From: Blautia hansenii
GTDB taxonomy: Bacteria; Bacillota; Clostridia; Lachnospirales; Lachnospiraceae
NCBI RefSeq assembly: GCF_013304445.1
Contig: NZ_JAAITA010000014.1
Location: 16,533 to 80,532, forward strand
DNA: 64,000 bases
Direction: 5' to 3'
The notes beneath the pieces were generated by a model. It was given only the letters and a program-made list of their open reading frames with translations, searched no databases and had not been told where the DNA came from. A program made the translations under genes and the position numbers. Below, in pieces: positions 29,737 to 40,467 of this stretch (positions within the stretch are counted from its first letter, which is position 1; each line of letters starts with the position of its first letter).

Positions 29737-30684
29737 ATGAAAACGAAAACAACATTGGCGGAGTTCAAAAGTTTGAATTCTGTCAGAAAAAAACGTATTT
29801 TGCGGAAAAATGCCTGGTGCTGGGTGTTTATGCTGCCAACTTTGATTCTGTACATTTTGTTTCAGGGATATCCGATTATTACCAGTGCCTGGTATTCTCT
29901 TCTGGATTGGTCGGGTATGACTATGAATGCCACCTATGTGGGGCTTGGAAACTTCAAAGAGCTTCTGGCGGATCCCCTGTTTTACAATTCTGTGGCAAAC
30001 AGCTTTAAGTATATGGCGCTAAGTGTTCCGATTCAGCTTGTTTTGTCTCTGGTTATTGCTTACATATTGACCAGTATTATCCGGAGAGGGGCTACAGTGT
30101 TCCGTACCATGTATTTCGTTCCTGTGGTAACGACTGCTTCTATCGTAGGAATTATTATGATTTTTATTTTCGGCGGTACGGGTCCTGTAAACCAGCTATT
30201 GTCACTTCTGGGAATTGATACGATTAACTTTCTGGGAGATGAAAAAACAGCGCTCTTTACGGTGGTGCTTATCGGTATCTGGAAAGACCTGGGAACATAT
30301 ATGATTTACTGGATTGCTGCTCTGCAGAGTGTATCACAGGATGTATATGAGGCCGCAAAAATCGATGGGGCCGGAAAGTTCAGAACCTTTACAGATGTAG
30401 TTTTTCCTTTGATTCTTCCTATCGGCGGTGTAATTGCTGTGCTGTGCGTCATTGGTTCTTTGAAAGTATTCGATATTGTGCAGACCATGACCAATGGCGG
30501 GCCTTACTTTGCGACAGATGTTGTGGCAACCTTTGTATACCGGACAGCTTATTCCAGTACAACCGGAAGTCCCCGTCTGGGTTATGCCAGTGCGGCGGCG
30601 CTCTTGTTTGGTCTTATGGTAGTTATCATCGGTCTTGTGTTAAACGGGGTCAAAACTTACTTTAATAAGAAGAGAAATATTTAG
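29737..30684 (+). CDS. Carbohydrate ABC transporter permease (UgpA/MalF type)
   Basis: A 315-residue membrane protein with six predicted spans. It has the typical start of the family (WVFMLPTLILYILFQGYPII) and the EAA loop EAAKIDGAGKFRTFTDVVFP, which docks onto the ATPase. ATG 29737 is chosen because GGAGGG (29727-29732) is then 4 bases upstream; an ATG at 29725 overlaps that site. It pairs with the next permease to form a CUT1 sugar importer. No ATPase gene is present in the operon. Confidence 0.92.
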   Translation: MKTKTTLAEFKSLNSVRKKRILRKNAWCWVFMLPTLILYILFQGYPIITSAWYSLLDWSGMTMNATYVGLGNFKELLADPLFYNSVANSFKYMALSVPIQLVLSLVIAYILTSIIRRGATVFRTMYFVPVVTTASIVGIIMIFIFGGTGPVNQLLSLLGIDTINFLGDEKTALFTVVLIGIWKDLGTYMIYWIAALQSVSQDVYEAAKIDGAGKFRTFTDVVFPLILPIGGVIAVLCVIGSLKVFDIVQTMTNGGPYFATDVVATFVYRTAYSSTTGSPRLGYASAAALLFGLMVVIIGLVLNGVKTYFNKKRNI

Positions 30685-30704
30685 GAAAGGGGATAGGCGA
30701 ATTT

Positions 30705-31547
30705 ATGAAAAGAGAAAAAATTGCAGGGAAATTTGGTAGAAGTATTGTGTATGTACTGCTTTCTGTTGTGGCTCTGATCTGGATATATCCCTTTATCTGG
30801 ATGATTACGGCATCGCTGAAAACCCAGGATGAGTTTTTTGCCAGCGGTTTAAGTTTGATACCAAAGAGCCTGAACTTTGAAAACTATGTGAGAGCATGGA
30901 ACAATGCCAATTTCGGTGTGTACTTTAAGAACTCCATTATTGTAACAGTCAGTGTGGTGGTGATTGTGCTTCTGGCAACTTCTGCGGCTGGCTATGTTAT
31001 GGGGCGCTATGCTTTTGTGGGCAAGAAACTGATTATGGGAATCTTCATGGCAAGTATTACCATTCCTTTGGTATTTACTGTAATTCCAATTTATGAATTG
31101 CTGAAGGAAATGGGGCTGGAACAGAATCTGCTGGGGTTGATTCTGGCGGAAGCAGGAGGAGGACATGTTATTTTCCTGATGCTTTTCTCCAGTTTTTACG
31201 GGGGGATTCCAAAGGAACTGGAAGAAGCAGCAACCATTGACGGCAGCGGTTTCCTGAAAACGTATTCCAGTATTATGTTTCCGCTGGCCAAACCGATTAT
31301 GGCAACGGTAGTTATCATGCAGTTTATATGGACCTGGAACTCTTTCCTTTTGCCGTTGATTGTTACGCTGAGCAGACCGGAGCTGAGGACACTGGCGGTT
31401 GGCCTGTATGCCCTTCGGGGAGAAAATGTGGTGGACTGGACAGGTATTGCAGCTGGCGCATGTATTGCGGTTCTGCCTATTATTCTGATATTTATATGCC
31501 TGCAGAGATATTTTGTAGATGGTGTAGCAGGTGCAGTAAAGAGTTAA
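30705..31547 (+). CDS. Carbohydrate ABC transporter permease (UgpE/MalG type)
   Basis: A 280-residue membrane protein with six spans, beginning with a cytoplasmic basic stretch then VVALIWIYPFIWMITASLKT. The EAA loop reads EEAATIDGSGFLKTYSSIMF, followed by PLAKPIMATVVI. It is the second permease half of the importer and follows the first after 20 bases. The binding lipoprotein gene follows after 42 bases. Confidence 0.92.
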   Translation: MKREKIAGKFGRSIVYVLLSVVALIWIYPFIWMITASLKTQDEFFASGLSLIPKSLNFENYVRAWNNANFGVYFKNSIIVTVSVVVIVLLATSAAGYVMGRYAFVGKKLIMGIFMASITIPLVFTVIPIYELLKEMGLEQNLLGLILAEAGGGHVIFLMLFSSFYGGIPKELEEAATIDGSGFLKTYSSIMFPLAKPIMATVVIMQFIWTWNSFLLPLIVTLSRPELRTLAVGLYALRGENVVDWTGIAAGACIAVLPIILIFICLQRYFVDGVAGAVKS

Positions 31548-31589
31548 GAAATAAAATTTACTATATTTATTTTAAGGAGGTATTTTAAC

Positions 31590-33083
31590 ATGAAAAAGAG
31601 AATTGCAGCATTAGCTATGGCTGGTCTGATGGTATTATCAGCAGCGGGATGCGGTCCTCAGGTAAACGGAGGGGACTCTGAAGGGAAAGAGCAGGAGTCA
31701 TCTTCTGAGAAAAAAGAAGATGCAAAAGGTGATGGAGAGGTGGTACTCCAGGTTGTAGATATGAGTGACTCTACAAAGGCCAGAAGAGAAGAGTACAACA
31801 AAAAGTTTGAGGAAGAGAACAACTGTAAGGTTGAGTATACGGTATTGGCAGGAGACCAGTATCAGACAACCATCAACTCTTCTATTAAAGCAAACACAGC
31901 GCCGGATTTATTTGCGCTTCCAAGCGGTGTGAAATTGTCGACAGCCGTGGAAGAAGGCTGGTATATGCCGATGAATGATTATGTGGAAGACGGATTCTTT
32001 GATACTTTTTCAGAAGGTGCATTGAATGAAGGTATTACGACTATGGATGGGGAAGTGTATGTGCTTCCAGAAGCGGCTAATATTGTTAATACACTGGTAT
32101 TCTACAATAAAAATGTACTGGAAGACGCAGGTGTAGATACCAACAACCTTCCAAAAACCTGGAGTGAATTCAGAGAAGCCTGCAAACAGGTTACAGAAGC
32201 AGGAAAAGGCAAATACTATGGTATGATTGAAGGCGGAAAACAGATAAACAGACTGGAAATCGCAATCCGTGCGCTGTCTTGTCTGGCAGGCAGCAAGTCT
32301 AATGATATCGGTGTTATCAGTATGGTAGACGGCAAAAATGTACTGAATTCTGATGCTATGATTCAGGCCTTTGATTTTTACAGCGGACTGGTACAGGACG
32401 GCAGTTTCCATCCGGATTCCGCAAACCTGGCAGCGCCGGAAGCAAGAGCATTGTTCGCACAGAATCAGGCAGCATTTTTGATTCAGGGAGCATGGTGTAT
32501 CTCCACATGGGAAAAAGAAAATCCGGATTTGGAGTTTGGTGTTATGGAAATGCCGGTGCCGGATGAGGGTGCAAAGGGCGGTCTTCCTTACATTGGTGCG
32601 CAGCCATGGATGGGTATCTCCAAAACTTCTGAAAATCCGGAATTGGCAGCAAAATATCTTCAGGGACTCTATTCTGAAGAATATCAGTCTGGGGTTGTAG
32701 AAGATGGAGGTTTCGTATCAGCAATAGAAGGTGTGAATGAAAAATACATGAAAGACGGCGTTATGAAAGATTACTACACACTGGCTCTGGAACAGGGTAA
32801 ACTCTGCCCGGATCCAATCGTAGGAAATGCAGATACAGCGGCTGTTTATGCAAATATCAAAGAAGTATCCCCGAATCTGGGACAGATTGTACAGGGTGTT
32901 CTTACCGGAAAAACAGATTACAAAGATTCCCTGAATACACTGGCAGAAAATACACAGAAAGAATGGGATAACGGAATTGCAAAAGCAAAAGAAGCGGGGG
33001 CGAATGTTTCTGCAGCAGATTTTGAATTTAAAAACTGGAATCCATTAGAAGATTATACGGCAGAGAACTACGAAAGCAAATAA
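31590..33083 (+). CDS. Sugar-binding lipoprotein of ABC importer
   Basis: A 497-residue extracellular solute-binding protein (family 1 type). It has a lipoprotein signal with lipobox LSAAGC (Cys21) and a Ser/Glu/Lys-rich linker. The binding fold starts at EVVLQVVDMSDSTKARREEY, and contains PDLFALPSG and AAFLIQGAWCISTWEKENPD. AAGGAGG lies before the ATG. It is the last gene of the operon after the two permeases, a less common order. The ligand is unknown; the linked DUF4838 gene hints at an amino-sugar or uronate oligosaccharide. Confidence 0.9.
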   Translation: MKKRIAALAMAGLMVLSAAGCGPQVNGGDSEGKEQESSSEKKEDAKGDGEVVLQVVDMSDSTKARREEYNKKFEEENNCKVEYTVLAGDQYQTTINSSIKANTAPDLFALPSGVKLSTAVEEGWYMPMNDYVEDGFFDTFSEGALNEGITTMDGEVYVLPEAANIVNTLVFYNKNVLEDAGVDTNNLPKTWSEFREACKQVTEAGKGKYYGMIEGGKQINRLEIAIRALSCLAGSKSNDIGVISMVDGKNVLNSDAMIQAFDFYSGLVQDGSFHPDSANLAAPEARALFAQNQAAFLIQGAWCISTWEKENPDLEFGVMEMPVPDEGAKGGLPYIGAQPWMGISKTSENPELAAKYLQGLYSEEYQSGVVEDGGFVSAIEGVNEKYMKDGVMKDYYTLALEQGKLCPDPIVGNADTAAVYANIKEVSPNLGQIVQGVLTGKTDYKDSLNTLAENTQKEWDNGIAKAKEAGANVSAADFEFKNWNPLEDYTAENYESK

Positions 33084-33093
33084 GAGAGGAAAG

Positions 33094-33125
33094 CCGGGGC
33101 CCGGAATTTGGGTTCCGGTTTTTTT
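33094..33125 (+). terminator. Terminator after sugar-binding lipoprotein
   Basis: CCGGGGCCC (33094-33102) pairs with GGGTTCCGG (33110-33118) using two G-T pairs, then a run of seven T. Confidence 0.85.
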
Positions 33126-33147
33126 CTGCAAAAAAGTGAAAAAGCCC

Positions 33148-33176
33148 TTGACACCGTAATTTTTCGTGGATATAAT
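33148..33176 (+). promoter_or_regulatory. str operon promoter (rpsL)
   Basis: Perfect consensus TTGACA (33148-33153), 17-base spacer, TATAAT (33171-33176), about 130 bases before rpsL. The leader holds a hairpin TCCTTCTT (33256-33263)/AAGAAGGA (33270-33277) just ahead of the ribosome binding site. Confidence 0.9.
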
Positions 33177-33305
33177 GAGAGAGCGTGCATAAAAGACGTA
33201 AGTTTTTTGTGTGCAAAAAAGTTTATTCAGAATTGAATGACTGGCAGCCACTAATTCCTTCTTAAAAGGAAGAAGGATGTGCAAATTTTACAGGAGGTGA
33301 AAGGA

Positions 33306-33719
33306 ATGCCAACATTTAACCAGTTAGTAAGAAAAGGACGTCAGACTACAGCGAAAAAGTCTACAGCACCTGCACTTCAGAAGAGCTACAACTCTTTACA
33401 GAAAAAGACATCTGATATGTCTTCTCCACAGAAGAGAGGTGTTTGTACAGCTGTTAAAACTGCTACACCTAAAAAACCTAACTCTGCTCTTAGAAAAATC
33501 GCCAGAGTTCGTCTTTCCAACGGAATCGAAGTAACAAGCTACATTCCTGGAGAAGGTCATAACTTACAGGAGCACAGCGTTGTTCTTATCAGAGGCGGTA
33601 GAGTAAAAGACTTACCAGGTACCAGATACCACATCGTTCGTGGTACATTAGATACAGCAGGTGTTGCTAACAGACGCCAGGCTCGTTCTAAATACGGTGC
33701 TAAGAGACCTAAAAAATAA
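33306..33719 (+). CDS. rpsL: 30S ribosomal protein S12
   Basis: A 137-residue decoding-centre protein. It starts [20 protein letters not shown] and has [19 protein letters not shown], where the Lys matching E. coli K43 (a streptomycin-resistance site) is wild type. [23 protein letters not shown] is also intact. ATG 33306 follows AGGAGGTGAAAGGA; an earlier in-frame ATG is rejected because the known N-terminus begins at MPTFNQL. It is first in the rpsL-rpsG-fusA-tuf cluster. Confidence 0.98.
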   Translation: MPTFNQLVRKGRQTTAKKSTAPALQKSYNSLQKKTSDMSSPQKRGVCTAVKTATPKKPNSALRKIARVRLSNGIEVTSYIPGEGHNLQEHSVVLIRGGRVKDLPGTRYHIVRGTLDTAGVANRRQARSKYGAKRPKK

Positions 33720-34409
<690 letters not shown>

Positions 34410-34424
34410 GAGGAGGAAATCCAA

Positions 34425-36545
34425 TTGGCTGGAAGAGAATATCCATTAGAGAGAACCAGAAACATCGGTATTATGGCGCATATTGATGCTGGTAAAACTA
34501 CCACAACAGAGCGTATTCTGTACTATACCGGTGTAAACTATAAAATCGGTGATACTCATGAAGGTACTGCTACCATGGACTGGATGGAGCAGGAACAGGA
34601 AAGAGGTATCACAATTACTTCAGCCGCTACTACATGCCACTGGACTCTGCAGGAAAACTGCAAACCGAAACCAGGTGCATTAGAGCATCGTATCAACATC
34701 ATTGATACACCGGGACACGTTGACTTTACAGTAGAAGTTGAGCGTTCTCTGCGTGTACTTGATGGTGCGGTAGGTGTATTCTGTGCTAAGGGCGGTGTTG
34801 AACCACAGTCTGAAAACGTATGGCGTCAGGCTGACACTTACAATGTACCTCGTATGGCTTTCATCAACAAGATGGACATCCTTGGTGCAGACTTCTACAA
34901 CGCAGTAGAACAGATTAAAACAAGATTAGGTAAAAATGCTATCTGCATTCAGTTACCAATCGGTAAAGAAGATGAATTCAAAGGAATCATCGACTTATTT
35001 GAAATGAAAGCCTACATCTACAATGATGAAAAAGGTGATGATATTTCTATCGTAGATATTCCGGAAGACATGAAAGAAGACGCAGAACTGTACCGTACAG
35101 AACTGGTAGAGAAAATCTGCGAATTAGACGATGACTTAATGATGGAATATCTGGAAGGCGAAGAACCTTCTACAGAAGCATTAAAAGCTGCACTGAGAAA
35201 AGGTACATGCGAATGTGCTGCTGTTCCTGTTTGCTGTGGTACAGCTTACAGAAACAAAGGTGTTCAGAAGCTTCTCGATGCTATCATTGAGTACATGCCA
35301 TCACCGGTAGACGTACCTGCTATTCAGGGTACAGACTTAGATGGAAACCCAATGGAAAAACATTCCTCAGATGATGAACCATTTGCAGCTCTTGCATTCA
35401 AAATCATGGTTGACCCATTTGTTGGTAAGCTTGCATTCTTCCGTGTATATTCAGGAACAATCAACTCCGGTTCTTATGTTCTGAACTCTACAAAAGGAAA
35501 GAAAGAACGTGTTGGACGTATCCTTCAGATGCACGCTAACAAACGTCAGGAATTAGATAAAGTATATGCCGGTGATATCGCAGCAGCTGTTGGTTTGAAA
35601 TTTACAACAACAGGTGATACAATCTGTGACGAACAGCATCCGGTAATTCTGGAGTCTATGGAATTCCCAGAACCAGTTATCGAGCTTGCTATCGAGCCTA
35701 AGACAAAAGCTGGTCAGGGTAAATTAGGTGAGTCTTTAGCAAAACTTGCTGAAGAAGACCCAACATTCCGTGCTCATACAAATAAAGAAACAGGACAGAC
35801 AATCATCGCTGGTATGGGTGAGCTTCACCTGGAAATCATCGTAGACCGTCTGCTTCGTGAATTCAAAGTAGAAGCAAACGTAGGTGCTCCTCAAGTTGCT
35901 TACAAAGAAACATTTACAAAAGCTGTAGATGTTGACAGCAAATATGCAAAACAGTCCGGTGGTCGTGGACAGTACGGTCACTGTAAAGTTAAATTCGAGC
36001 CTATGGATGCCAACGGTGAAGAACTGTTCAAGTTCGAATCCACAGTTGTTGGTGGTGCTATTCCGAAGGAATACATCCCTGCAGTTGGCGAAGGTATCGA
36101 AGAAGCTATGAAAGCTGGTATTCTGGGTGGATTCCCGGTAGTAGGCGTTCATGCTAACGTATATGATGGTTCTTACCATGAAGTCGACTCTTCTGAAATG
36201 GCATTCCACATTGCAGGTTCTCTTGCATTTAAAGATGCTATGGCAAAAGCGTCACCAGTACTTCTTGAGCCAATCATGAGAGTTGAAGTTACAACTCCGG
36301 AAGATTACATGGGTGATATTATCGGTGATATCAACTCCCGTCGTGGACGTATCGAAGGTATGGACGATATCGGCGGTGGTAAGATGATTCGCGGATTCGT
36401 TCCCCTGGCTGAAATGTTCGGATACGCAACAGACTTACGTTCCAGAACACAGGGCCGTGGTAACTATTCCATGTTCTTTGAAAAATATGAACCAGTTCCA
36501 AAATCTGTACAGGAAAAGGTTCTGTCAGGAAAAGCTGACAAATAA
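34425..36545 (+). CDS. fusA: Elongation factor G
   Basis: A 706-residue GTPase driving ribosome translocation. G1 ([12 protein letters not shown]), G3 (DTPGHVDF) and G4 (NKMD) motifs are visible in the N-terminal GTPase domain. They are followed by domains II-V, including GMGELHLEI and SGGRGQYGH. The start codon is TTG (34425) behind AGGAGGAA; the next residues [15 protein letters not shown] match EF-G N-termini. It lies 15 bases after rpsG. Confidence 0.97.
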   Translation: MAGREYPLERTRNIGIMAHIDAGKTTTTERILYYTGVNYKIGDTHEGTATMDWMEQEQERGITITSAATTCHWTLQENCKPKPGALEHRINIIDTPGHVDFTVEVERSLRVLDGAVGVFCAKGGVEPQSENVWRQADTYNVPRMAFINKMDILGADFYNAVEQIKTRLGKNAICIQLPIGKEDEFKGIIDLFEMKAYIYNDEKGDDISIVDIPEDMKEDAELYRTELVEKICELDDDLMMEYLEGEEPSTEALKAALRKGTCECAAVPVCCGTAYRNKGVQKLLDAIIEYMPSPVDVPAIQGTDLDGNPMEKHSSDDEPFAALAFKIMVDPFVGKLAFFRVYSGTINSGSYVLNSTKGKKERVGRILQMHANKRQELDKVYAGDIAAAVGLKFTTTGDTICDEQHPVILESMEFPEPVIELAIEPKTKAGQGKLGESLAKLAEEDPTFRAHTNKETGQTIIAGMGELHLEIIVDRLLREFKVEANVGAPQVAYKETFTKAVDVDSKYAKQSGGRGQYGHCKVKFEPMDANGEELFKFESTVVGGAIPKEYIPAVGEGIEEAMKAGILGGFPVVGVHANVYDGSYHEVDSSEMAFHIAGSLAFKDAMAKASPVLLEPIMRVEVTTPEDYMGDIIGDINSRRGRIEGMDDIGGGKMIRGFVPLAEMFGYATDLRSRTQGRGNYSMFFEKYEPVPKSVQEKVLSGKADK

Positions 36546-36563
36546 GAAATAGTTAAAATAAAC

Positions 36564-36592
36564 TTGCAAATATCCTTGATTTGCAATATAAT
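36564..36592 (+). promoter_or_regulatory. Internal promoter before tuf
   Basis: TTGCAA (36564-36569), 17-base spacer, TATAAT (36587-36592). The -10 overlaps a 10-bp inverted repeat (36571-36600). Confidence 0.7.
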
Positions 36593-36670
36593 CAAGGATA
36601 GCAGGTTGACTATATCAACCGCCTCGTTATGAGGCAACAAAATCAAAAAAACTATTTGCCCAAACGGGGC
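36571..36670 (+). promoter_or_regulatory. Series of hairpins in the tuf leader
   Basis: Four stems in a row: TATCCTTGAT (36571-36580)/ATCAAGGATA (36591-36600); GGTTGA (36604-36609)/TCAACC (36615-36620); GCCTC (36621-36625)/GAGGC (36631-36635); GCCC (36658-36661)/GGGC (36667-36670). The function is unknown; an RNA-processing site or autoregulatory leader is possible. Confidence 0.55.
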
Positions 36671-36697
36671 GCATGTTAAACAAGGAGGACATTCAAA

Positions 36698-37891
36698 ATG
36701 GCTAAAGCTAAATTTGAAAGAAGCAAACCGCATTGTAACATTGGTACCATTGGACACGTTGACCATGGTAAAACAACTTTAACAGCTGCTATCACAAAAA
36801 CTCTTGCTGCAAGAGTTGCTGGTAACACAGCTACAGATTTCGAAAATATCGATAAAGCTCCGGAAGAAAGAGAACGTGGTATCACAATCTCTACAGCTCA
36901 CGTTGAATATGAAACAGAAAAACGTCACTACGCACATGTTGACTGCCCAGGACATGCTGACTACGTTAAGAACATGATTACTGGTGCTGCTCAGATGGAC
37001 GGTGCTATCTTAGTAGTAGCTGCTACAGACGGTGTTATGGCTCAGACAAAAGAGCACATCCTTCTTTCCCGTCAGGTAGGTGTTCCTTACATCGTTGTAT
37101 TCATGAACAAATGTGATATGGTTGACGATGAAGAATTACTTGAATTAGTAGATATGGAAATCCGTGAACTCTTAAACGAGTACGAATTCCCAGGCGATGA
37201 CACTCCAATCATCCAGGGTTCTGCTTTAAAAGCTCTTGAAGACCCAAGCGGAGAATGGGGAGACAAAATCATGGAATTAATGGATGCTGTTGACAGCTGG
37301 ATTCCAGACCCACAGCGTGACACAGATAAAGACTTCATCATGCCTGTAGAGGACGTATTCTCTATCACAGGTCGTGGTACAGTTGCTACTGGTAGAGTAG
37401 AAGCTGGTGTTCTTCACGTATCTGAAGAAGTTGAAATCGTTGGTCTGAAAGAAGAAACACGTAAAGTAGTTGTAACAGGTATCGAAATGTTCCGTAAACT
37501 GTTAGACGAAGCTCAGGCTGGTGATAACATCGGTGCTCTTCTTCGTGGTGTTCAGAGAAACGAAATCGAAAGAGGACAGGTTCTTGCTAAACCAGGAACA
37601 ATCACATGCCATACAAAATTCACAGCTCAGGTTTACGTTCTGACAAAAGACGAAGGTGGCCGTCATACACCATTCTTCAACAACTATCGTCCACAGTTCT
37701 ACTTCAGAACAACAGACGTAACAGGTGTTTGTATGTTACCAGAAGGTACAGAAATGTGCATGCCTGGTGATAACGTAGAAATGACAATCGAACTGATTCA
37801 CCCAATCGCTATGAGCCAGGGTCTTACATTCGCTATCCGCGAGGGTGGTAGAACTGTAGGTTCAGGTCGTGTTGCTACAGTAATCGAGTAA
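36698..37891 (+). CDS. tuf: Elongation factor Tu
   Basis: A 397-residue GTPase that delivers aminoacyl-tRNA. GTPase motifs [17 protein letters not shown] and NKCD are present; domains II and III follow, with [17 protein letters not shown] and [22 protein letters not shown] stands 8-9 bases before the ATG. Codon use is highly biased. It is preceded by its own promoter and a structured 150-base leader and ended by a strong terminator, so it can be made in excess over EF-G. Confidence 0.98.
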   Translation: MAKAKFERSKPHCNIGTIGHVDHGKTTLTAAITKTLAARVAGNTATDFENIDKAPEERERGITISTAHVEYETEKRHYAHVDCPGHADYVKNMITGAAQMDGAILVVAATDGVMAQTKEHILLSRQVGVPYIVVFMNKCDMVDDEELLELVDMEIRELLNEYEFPGDDTPIIQGSALKALEDPSGEWGDKIMELMDAVDSWIPDPQRDTDKDFIMPVEDVFSITGRGTVATGRVEAGVLHVSEEVEIVGLKEETRKVVVTGIEMFRKLLDEAQAGDNIGALLRGVQRNEIERGQVLAKPGTITCHTKFTAQVYVLTKDEGGRHTPFFNNYRPQFYFRTTDVTGVCMLPEGTEMCMPGDNVEMTIELIHPIAMSQGLTFAIREGGRTVGSGRVATVIE

Positions 37892-37955
37892 TTATTGATT
37901 AGAACCAACTAAAATATAGAGTATCGGAAGATACATTGTGTCCAAGCGTAAGATG

Positions 37956-37985
37956 CCCCGGAACCGTAAGGTTTCCGGGGTTTTT
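37956..37985 (+). terminator. Terminator after tuf
   Basis: CCCCGGAACC (37956-37965) pairs with GGTTTCCGGGG (37970-37980) with one bulged T, then TTTTT. Confidence 0.9.
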
Positions 37986-38068
37986 CTGTTGGGGGAAAAA
38001 GGTGAGATGTTTGTATGATAAAAATGGATGGGAGATGGGGAAGAATTTGATGTATAAGAGGTATTGAA

Positions 38069-38374
38069 ATGAAGCAATTATTTGAAATAGATCCGACAAT
38101 GGAAGAACGCTTTGGGCAATGTCCATATGCAACATTGTCTGTTCAATTAAAAACATTGGTAGAGAATGGACTGGTAGAGGGAAAGCAATATGAGTCAATT
38201 CCACCCAAAGTAGAATATTCTTTAACGAAAATAGGAAAGAAATTTCATTCGGTAATAGAAACATTGCAAAACTGGGGACAAGATTATATTGAATTTTTAA
38301 AAACAAAAAACTATAGAGTACAGCGAAAATTTTGCTGTATAGCGAAGAAAATGGGGCAGTCATGCATATCATGA
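38069..38374 (+). pseudogene. Remnant of an HxlR-family HTH regulator
   Basis: A 101-codon open frame whose middle matches only the C-terminal half of HxlR regulators: LSVQLKTLVENGLVEGKQYE, then SIPPKVEYSLTKIGKKF and LQNWGQDYIEF. The usual N-terminal part (CPV...IGGKWKLLIL helix) is missing, replaced by KQLFEIDPTMEERFGQCPYA. No good ribosome binding site precedes it and the tail is atypical. It is probably a decayed regulator gene left near the end of the str cluster. Confidence 0.6.
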
Positions 38375-38386
38375 CATGCCCCATTT
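38349..38386. terminator. Hairpin terminator between HxlR remnant and DUF624 gene
   Basis: AAATGGGGCA (38349-38358) pairs with TGCCCCATTT (38377-38386), with an inner TCATG/CATGA stem. A- and T-rich flanks suit both directions. Confidence 0.75.
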
Positions 38387-38393
38387 CTGTGTG

Positions 38394-39047
38394 TTAATAG
38401 AAGGTTTTTCCGGAAGCTTCCAAATCCTGTTCTAATTCCTCGGGTACATATTTTCTGAAGATATAAATGAAAATATTTGAGGTTAAATATGCTGTAAGTC
38501 CAATTCCGCAGCATAGGAATAACCCCATAAATGGCGGAAAAGAGAAGCCAAGCAGCACAATGGTGGCATAAATCATAAGTAAAAGCAAAGAGTAGAAAAA
38601 ATGGCGGATAGACATAAGTAAAGCGTTTTTGATATTATTAAAGATTTTGTTTTCAAATTTTGCCTGTACCGGAAAAATATACAGAGCCAGCAGAATAAAA
38701 GGAATCAGAAACACAGAGCAACTGATTAACATTATCCGGCCCATGGTGTTTTGCAGGGCCATACTGATTCGGATGTCCAGAAAAAATAAAAGACTTACAG
38801 CAGCCAGTCCCAGCCAGAGAATGGTAGATTGGCGAAAATTTTGTCGGAAAGCCTTGCGGAAATTCTGTGATACATAACCTTCTCCTGTTCGGATACGTTT
38901 CATACAACTGTAATAAAGCGCAGTAGTGGAAGCGCCTATGGTTATCAAGGGCAGGCTGTAAAGAATCCAAAGTATATGCAAAGTTACCACATCTGCCACG
39001 AAATAGAGAAAACGGGAAAATGCGCTGTTATAGGAAAACAAATTCAT
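38394..39047 (-). CDS. DUF624 (YesL-like) membrane protein
   Basis: A 217-residue membrane protein with about five to six hydrophobic segments and the DUF624 start MNLFSYNSAFSRFLYFVADV. It also has LPLITIGASTTALYYSCMKR and GEGYVSQNFRKAFRQNFRQS. Such YesL-type proteins are commonly encoded beside sugar ABC importers and glycoside hydrolases in Firmicutes, but their role is not known. AAGGAGATG precedes the ATG. It is divergent from the GH43 gene, sharing a 230-base control region. Confidence 0.85.
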   Translation of the reverse strand: MNLFSYNSAFSRFLYFVADVVTLHILWILYSLPLITIGASTTALYYSCMKRIRTGEGYVSQNFRKAFRQNFRQSTILWLGLAAVSLLFFLDIRISMALQNTMGRIMLISCSVFLIPFILLALYIFPVQAKFENKIFNNIKNALLMSIRHFFYSLLLLMIYATIVLLGFSFPPFMGLFLCCGIGLTAYLTSNIFIYIFRKYVPEELEQDLEASGKTFY

Positions 39048-39171
39048 ATAAACATCTCCTTCAAAGTTTTGTCAGATTCTTCATGTACGAATACACGGGT
39101 TTTGTCAATTTCATTTAAATTATTATAACGTTTTTTTTCTTGGATAGAAAGTGTAATTTTAGACAAAAAAC

Positions 39172-39243
39172 TTTAGTTAAAACTGTAATATTTTAATAAA
39201 AACTAAATTAAATATTGCGGGAAGTAAAAAAGTAGTGTAGACT
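39172..39243 (+). promoter_or_regulatory. Operator-like repeat and promoter before GH43 gene
   Basis: Half-sites TTTAGTT (39172-39178) and AACTAAA (39201-39207) stand 22 bases apart, just upstream of a weak promoter, TTGCGG (39215-39220), 17 bases, TAGACT (39238-39243). The same pair with the same spacing recurs at 40363-40398. Confidence 0.55.
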
Positions 39244-39285
39244 GAAGCGTATGAAAATAAAACCTGTGTATGAGGGAGAATGAAT

Positions 39286-40260
39286 ATGAACAAAAATAAT
39301 TTTAAAAAGACAAGTTACAATCAACCATTTATTGAACAGAGAGCAGACCCTTATGTGTATAAACACACAGATGGGATGTATTATTTCACTGCGTCTGTTC
39401 CGGAATATAACAAAATCATACTGCGCAGGTCAGATACCATTGAGGGGCTGAAGGAGGCCGAAGAACACGTTCTTTGGAGAAAACACGAAAAAGGACCTCA
39501 GAGTATTCATATATGGGCGCCGGAAATCCATTACATCTATGGTGGCTGGTATATTTATTATGCAGCCGGGGACGCGGCAGATATCTGGGAAATTCGCCCG
39601 TATGTACTGCACTGCAAAGGGCAGAATCCATTAGAAGATGAATGGGAGGAGCTGGGGATGATGCAGGCTGCCGATGGGGATGAGTTTTCCTTTCATGCCT
39701 TTTCTCTGGATGCAACAGTTTTTCAGCATAAGGGGGAATATTATTGGGTATGGGCGGAAAAGACCGGAGTTGGCAAGCAGATTTCCAATTTGTATATTGC
39801 GAAACTGGCGGCCCCGAATAAACTTGCGACGGTTCAAGTGCTTTTGACGACGCCCGACTATGCCTGGGAAAGAGAAGGCTTCTGGGTGAATGAAGGGCCG
39901 GCCGTGTTAAAACATGGAGACAGAATTTATATGACGTTTTCGGCCAGCGCTACGGGAGCCTGCTACTGTATGGGGCTGTTGTATGCTCATGAGGATGCGG
40001 ATTTGCTTGACCCTCATGTATGGACAAAACTGAAAAGACCGGTTTTGCAAACAGACACAGAGAAAGGAATTTATGGACCGGGTCACAATTCCTTTGTAAA
40101 GGCGGAAGATGGAGTGACGGATTTGTGTATTTATCATGCGAGACAGTATGATGAAATACAGGGAGATTCTTTGTATGACCCAAATCGTCATGCCATGATT
40201 ATGAAAGTAAACTATGATGAAAAAGGCTTTCCTGTATTTTCTTACGATACGATGTCATAA
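39286..40260 (+). CDS. GH43-family glycosidase, cytoplasmic
   Basis: A 324-residue five-bladed beta-propeller enzyme with no signal peptide. The GH43 triad is visible: catalytic base Asp21 in RADPYV, Asp142 in FSLDATVF and acid Glu203 in VNEGPAV. The GPGHNSF motif near the C-terminus is also typical. The likely activity is alpha-L-arabinofuranosidase or a related exo-enzyme on imported oligosaccharides. ATG 39286 is chosen over ATG 39280 because GGAG (39275-39278) would sit too close to the latter. It precedes the ABC operon, with its own promoter region. Confidence 0.88.
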   Translation: MNKNNFKKTSYNQPFIEQRADPYVYKHTDGMYYFTASVPEYNKIILRRSDTIEGLKEAEEHVLWRKHEKGPQSIHIWAPEIHYIYGGWYIYYAAGDAADIWEIRPYVLHCKGQNPLEDEWEELGMMQAADGDEFSFHAFSLDATVFQHKGEYYWVWAEKTGVGKQISNLYIAKLAAPNKLATVQVLLTTPDYAWEREGFWVNEGPAVLKHGDRIYMTFSASATGACYCMGLLYAHEDADLLDPHVWTKLKRPVLQTDTEKGIYGPGHNSFVKAEDGVTDLCIYHARQYDEIQGDSLYDPNRHAMIMKVNYDEKGFPVFSYDTMS

Positions 40261-40362
40261 AACATATACTTTTGTAAAATCTAAAATATTATAGAATTAT
40301 AGTTGAAATTGCATAAAATAATGGGTGCGGAATTGTGAAATAAAGAGAAAGTGTGGTATATG

Positions 40363-40431
40363 TTTAGTTAAATATAAAAAACTATTGAAAAAACTAAAAA
40401 ATAGTGGTATTATTTCAGCAATTAGTAAATA
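40363..40431 (+). promoter_or_regulatory. Operator-like repeat and promoter before the ABC operon
   Basis: TTTAGTT (40363-40369) and AACTAAA (40392-40398), 22 bases apart, lie next to a poor -35 (TAGTGG, 40402-40407) and TAAATA (40426-40431). Confidence 0.5.
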
Positions 40432-40467
40432 AGGTATTGGAAAATATTACCTAGGGAGGAAAAGATT

